This document shows positions 62,208-64,000 of a stretch of 64,000 nt of DNA, one piece after another. Made by a program: the position numbers and the translations under genes. The notes under the pieces are model-generated. The model worked only from the letters and a program-made list of their open reading frames with translations, searched no databases and was not told the DNA's origin. The DNA lies in contig NZ_PGCP01000011.1 in the NCBI RefSeq assembly GCF_002812985.1, positions 1 through 64,000 on the forward strand, in the 5' to 3' direction. Source of the stretch: Aeromonas lusitana (GTDB lineage Bacteria; Pseudomonadota; Gammaproteobacteria; Enterobacterales; Aeromonadaceae). Position 1 is the stretch's first letter; each line of letters opens with the position of its first letter.

Positions 62208-63629
62208 TCAAGCCGCGGGCAACCAGAGTTCGGCCAGCACGCCGCCATCGGGATGATTGTCCAGGGTCAAGCGGCCGCCGTGCTGGCGCGCCACCTCGCG
62301 GGCGAAGCTGAGGCCAAGACCACTGCTCTTGCCCTTGTCGGGTCTGGGCAGGGAGTAGAAGCGCTCGAAGATGCGCGGCAGGGCGTAATCCGGGATGCCG
62401 GGCCCCAGATCCCTCACCTGGAAGCGATAGCCGCCGGCATGTACCTCCCCCGTCAGGGTGACGAGGCCGCCGATCGGCGAGAAGTCGATGGCGTTGTCCA
62501 GCAGGTTGCCTAGGGCCTGCTCCACCAGCAGCGGGTCCCATTTCTGTTTCTGGGCTTCGGCCAGATCGAGCCGGAGGCTGAGCTGGCGACGCTGGGCGAC
62601 TATCTGGCGGGCGTCCAGTACCCGCCTGCCGAGCCTGGCGGGATCGCAGGCCTGGCGATCCAGCCCCTGCCCTGACTCCAGCCTGGCCAGCTGCAACATG
62701 CGCTCGATCAGCTGCTGCATGCGGGCCGTCTCCAGGTTGATGTTGCCGATAAAGCGCGTGGCCACCTCGGGGGGCGGCGCCTCGGCCAAAATCTCCCCCG
62801 CCCCGCGAATGGCGGCCAGCGGGCTCTTTAGCTCATGGGTCAGGCTGTGGACATAGGACTCGATGTAGGACTTGCCATCCAGCTGGCGGCGCATGGTCTC
62901 AAGGGAGCGACCGAGCCGGTCCAGCTCAGGGCTGTAGAGCCGTGGCAGGCTGGTGGGTTGCCCTTGACTGACCGCATCGGCGTATTGCACCAGCTTGCCG
63001 ATGGCGCGGTTGAGCCACCACACCAGCAGGCCCCCGATCAGCAGTGAGATGAGCAGCAGCATGGCCGCCCCCTGCAACAGCTGGTGCTCGCTGCGCTCTA
63101 TCATGGGCAACAGGGTGCGGTTGGGCTTGGCGACGGTGAGGGAGCCCAGGATATTTGTGCCATCGCGCAGGGGGGCGGCCACGTGCATCACCGAGCTGGC
63201 GGGATCGTCCGGATCGCTGCGGGTGCTGCGGGCGCCGTACTCCCCGCGCAGGGTGCGGTAGACGTCGTTCCAGCGCGAATAGTCCTTGCCGAGATCCTGG
63301 CCGCTGGAGTCATAGACCACTATTCCCTTCCCATCGACCACATAGATACGGTACTCGGTCTGTTGCTTGAGGTGGCCGTCGATCAGGGCGTTGAGGGGGG
63401 TCTGGTTGAGGCGATCGAAGGCGCTGGCCAGCCGGCCATTCGCCATCTTCCCCTCCTGCAGATCGCCTAACGCCATCGGCGCCAGCAACTGGGCCATGTC
63501 CACCAGGGTATCTTCGGTGGCGCTGCGCACCCCGGGTTTGATCTCCTCGACGAAGATCTCCAGCACGAACCAGGCCGCCAGGGCGAAGATCAGCACCAGG
63601 CCGCACAGCAGCTGCAGGCCTATCCTCAT
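62208..63629 (-). CDS. creC: Sensor histidine kinase CreC (BlrB)
   Basis: 473 residues. TM1 about 5-27, periplasmic sensor about 28-185 (Cache-like, YVVDGKGIVVYDSSG), TM2 about 187-207, HAMP, H box HSLTHELKSPLAAIRGAGE with His265, N box GNLLDNAIDFSP, G boxes DLGPGIPDYALPRIF and SSGLGLSFAREVARQHGG. Partner of CreB. In Aeromonas the BlrAB pair switches on the chromosomal beta-lactamases. Confidence 0.95.
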   Translation of the reverse strand: MRIGLQLLCGLVLIFALAAWFVLEIFVEEIKPGVRSATEDTLVDMAQLLAPMALGDLQEGKMANGRLASAFDRLNQTPLNALIDGHLKQQTEYRIYVVDGKGIVVYDSSGQDLGKDYSRWNDVYRTLRGEYGARSTRSDPDDPASSVMHVAAPLRDGTNILGSLTVAKPNRTLLPMIERSEHQLLQGAAMLLLISLLIGGLLVWWLNRAIGKLVQYADAVSQGQPTSLPRLYSPELDRLGRSLETMRRQLDGKSYIESYVHSLTHELKSPLAAIRGAGEILAEAPPPEVATRFIGNINLETARMQQLIERMLQLARLESGQGLDRQACDPARLGRRVLDARQIVAQRRQLSLRLDLAEAQKQKWDPLLVEQALGNLLDNAIDFSPIGGLVTLTGEVHAGGYRFQVRDLGPGIPDYALPRIFERFYSLPRPDKGKSSGLGLSFAREVARQHGGRLTLDNHPDGGVLAELWLPAA

Positions 63630-63681
63630 GTCCGCCCCCGGCTATCACCCAGTTTTGGATCGCATCGCCGCGTCGCCCTCG

Positions 63682-64000
63682 TCATGCCAGCTCCAGGCTG
63701 TAGCCCAGTCCGCGATGGGTCAGGATCAGGCTGGTGGCCGGATCCCGTTCCCGCAACTTGGCGCGCAGGGTCTTGATATGGGTATCCACGGTGCGATCCA
63801 GGCTCTCCTCCGCCCCGCTCCACACCAGATCCATCAACTGCTGGCGGGAGTAGACCCGCCCCGGTGCCTGCATCAGGGTCTTGAGCAGCAGGTATTCGTA
63901 GCGGGTGAGGGCCAGGGCCTGACCATGGAAGCAGATGCGGGCCCGCTCCTCGTCCAGCGTCAGGGGTTGGTGGCTGGCTTGGGGGAGCGGCTGGCTGCGG
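63682..64000 (-). CDS. creB: Response regulator CreB (BlrA), C-terminal part
   Basis: Only the last 106 or so residues lie in the window; the 5' part is beyond 64000. The OmpR-type winged helix can be read: LTRYEYLLLKTLMQAPGRV, SRQQLMDLVW, DRTVDTHIKTLRAKLRE and LTHRGLGYSLEL. The receiver domain is missing only because of the window edge. It precedes creC by 52 nt. Confidence 0.93.
   Translation of the reverse strand, partial: RSQPLPQASHQPLTLDEERARICFHGQALALTRYEYLLLKTLMQAPGRVYSRQQLMDLVWSGAEESLDRTVDTHIKTLRAKLRERDPATSLILTHRGLGYSLELA

Overview
The window is a chromosomal replication-origin region from a gammaproteobacterium, most likely an Aeromonas. Reasons: GC-rich coding sequence, the order mioC - oriC - mnmG - rsmG - parA - parB - atpIBEFHAGDC - glmU, rpmH-rnpA-yidD-yidC-mnmE and dnaA-dnaN-recF-gyrB blocks, and a class D beta-lactamase of the OXA-12/AmpH kind sitting between creC (blrB) and creD with a cre/blr tag, an arrangement known from Aeromonas. 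The species cannot be fixed from the sequence alone. No insertion sequence, prophage, CRISPR array or rRNA gene was seen.

Left part (1-25 kb), accessory and metabolic: a three-tRNA operon (Arg-CCG, His, Leu-CAG) on the minus strand; a TetR regulator with an 18-bp perfect operator palindrome and a two-gene RND efflux pump; an orphan PAS sensor kinase; gor; the potassium system kdpFABC-kdpDE with tandem 11-bp repeats in front; a divergent MFS exporter/AraC pair; a small exported protein; avtA; two Hsp20 chaperones behind a sigma-32-type promoter with ROSE-like RNA thermometers; a metallo-beta-lactamase-fold hydrolase; and regulators of the GlxA, AraC and WYL kinds next to a VOC protein. Four ParB-binding parS-like sites lie between 17.2 and 27.8 kb.

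Middle part (25-46 kb): the dnaA-dnaN-recF-gyrB operon on the minus strand, a polar amino acid ABC transporter, the rpmH-rnpA-yidD-yidC and mnmE genes, and a minus-strand siderophore (ferrichrome-type) operon made of receptor, exporter-type ABC protein, fhuC, fhuD and fhuB, preceded by a Fur-box-like site.

Right part (46-64 kb): mioC, then oriC (46442-46949) with consensus DnaA boxes, three AT-rich 13-mers at exact 12-bp spacing and about 21 GATC sites. This is followed by mnmG, rsmG, parAB, the nine-gene F1Fo ATP synthase operon and glmU, all on the plus strand. The end holds creD, the OXA beta-lactamase, creC and the C-terminal part of creB on the minus strand.

How the parts fit together: DnaA made from the 30-kb locus acts at oriC 15 kb away; ParB acts at the parS cluster 22-33 kb from its own gene; Dam/SeqA control is suggested by GATC clusters at oriC, inside mnmG and at the dnaA promoter; CreBC (BlrAB) probably controls the beta-lactamase and creD through TTCAC-N6-TTCAC tags.

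The least expected observations are a diverged copy of the last codons of dnaA in the dnaA-dnaN spacer, the dense GATC content of the mnmG coding sequence, and the complete thermometer/sigma-32 set-up of the Hsp20 pair. Nothing in the window looks like a wholly new multi-gene system.
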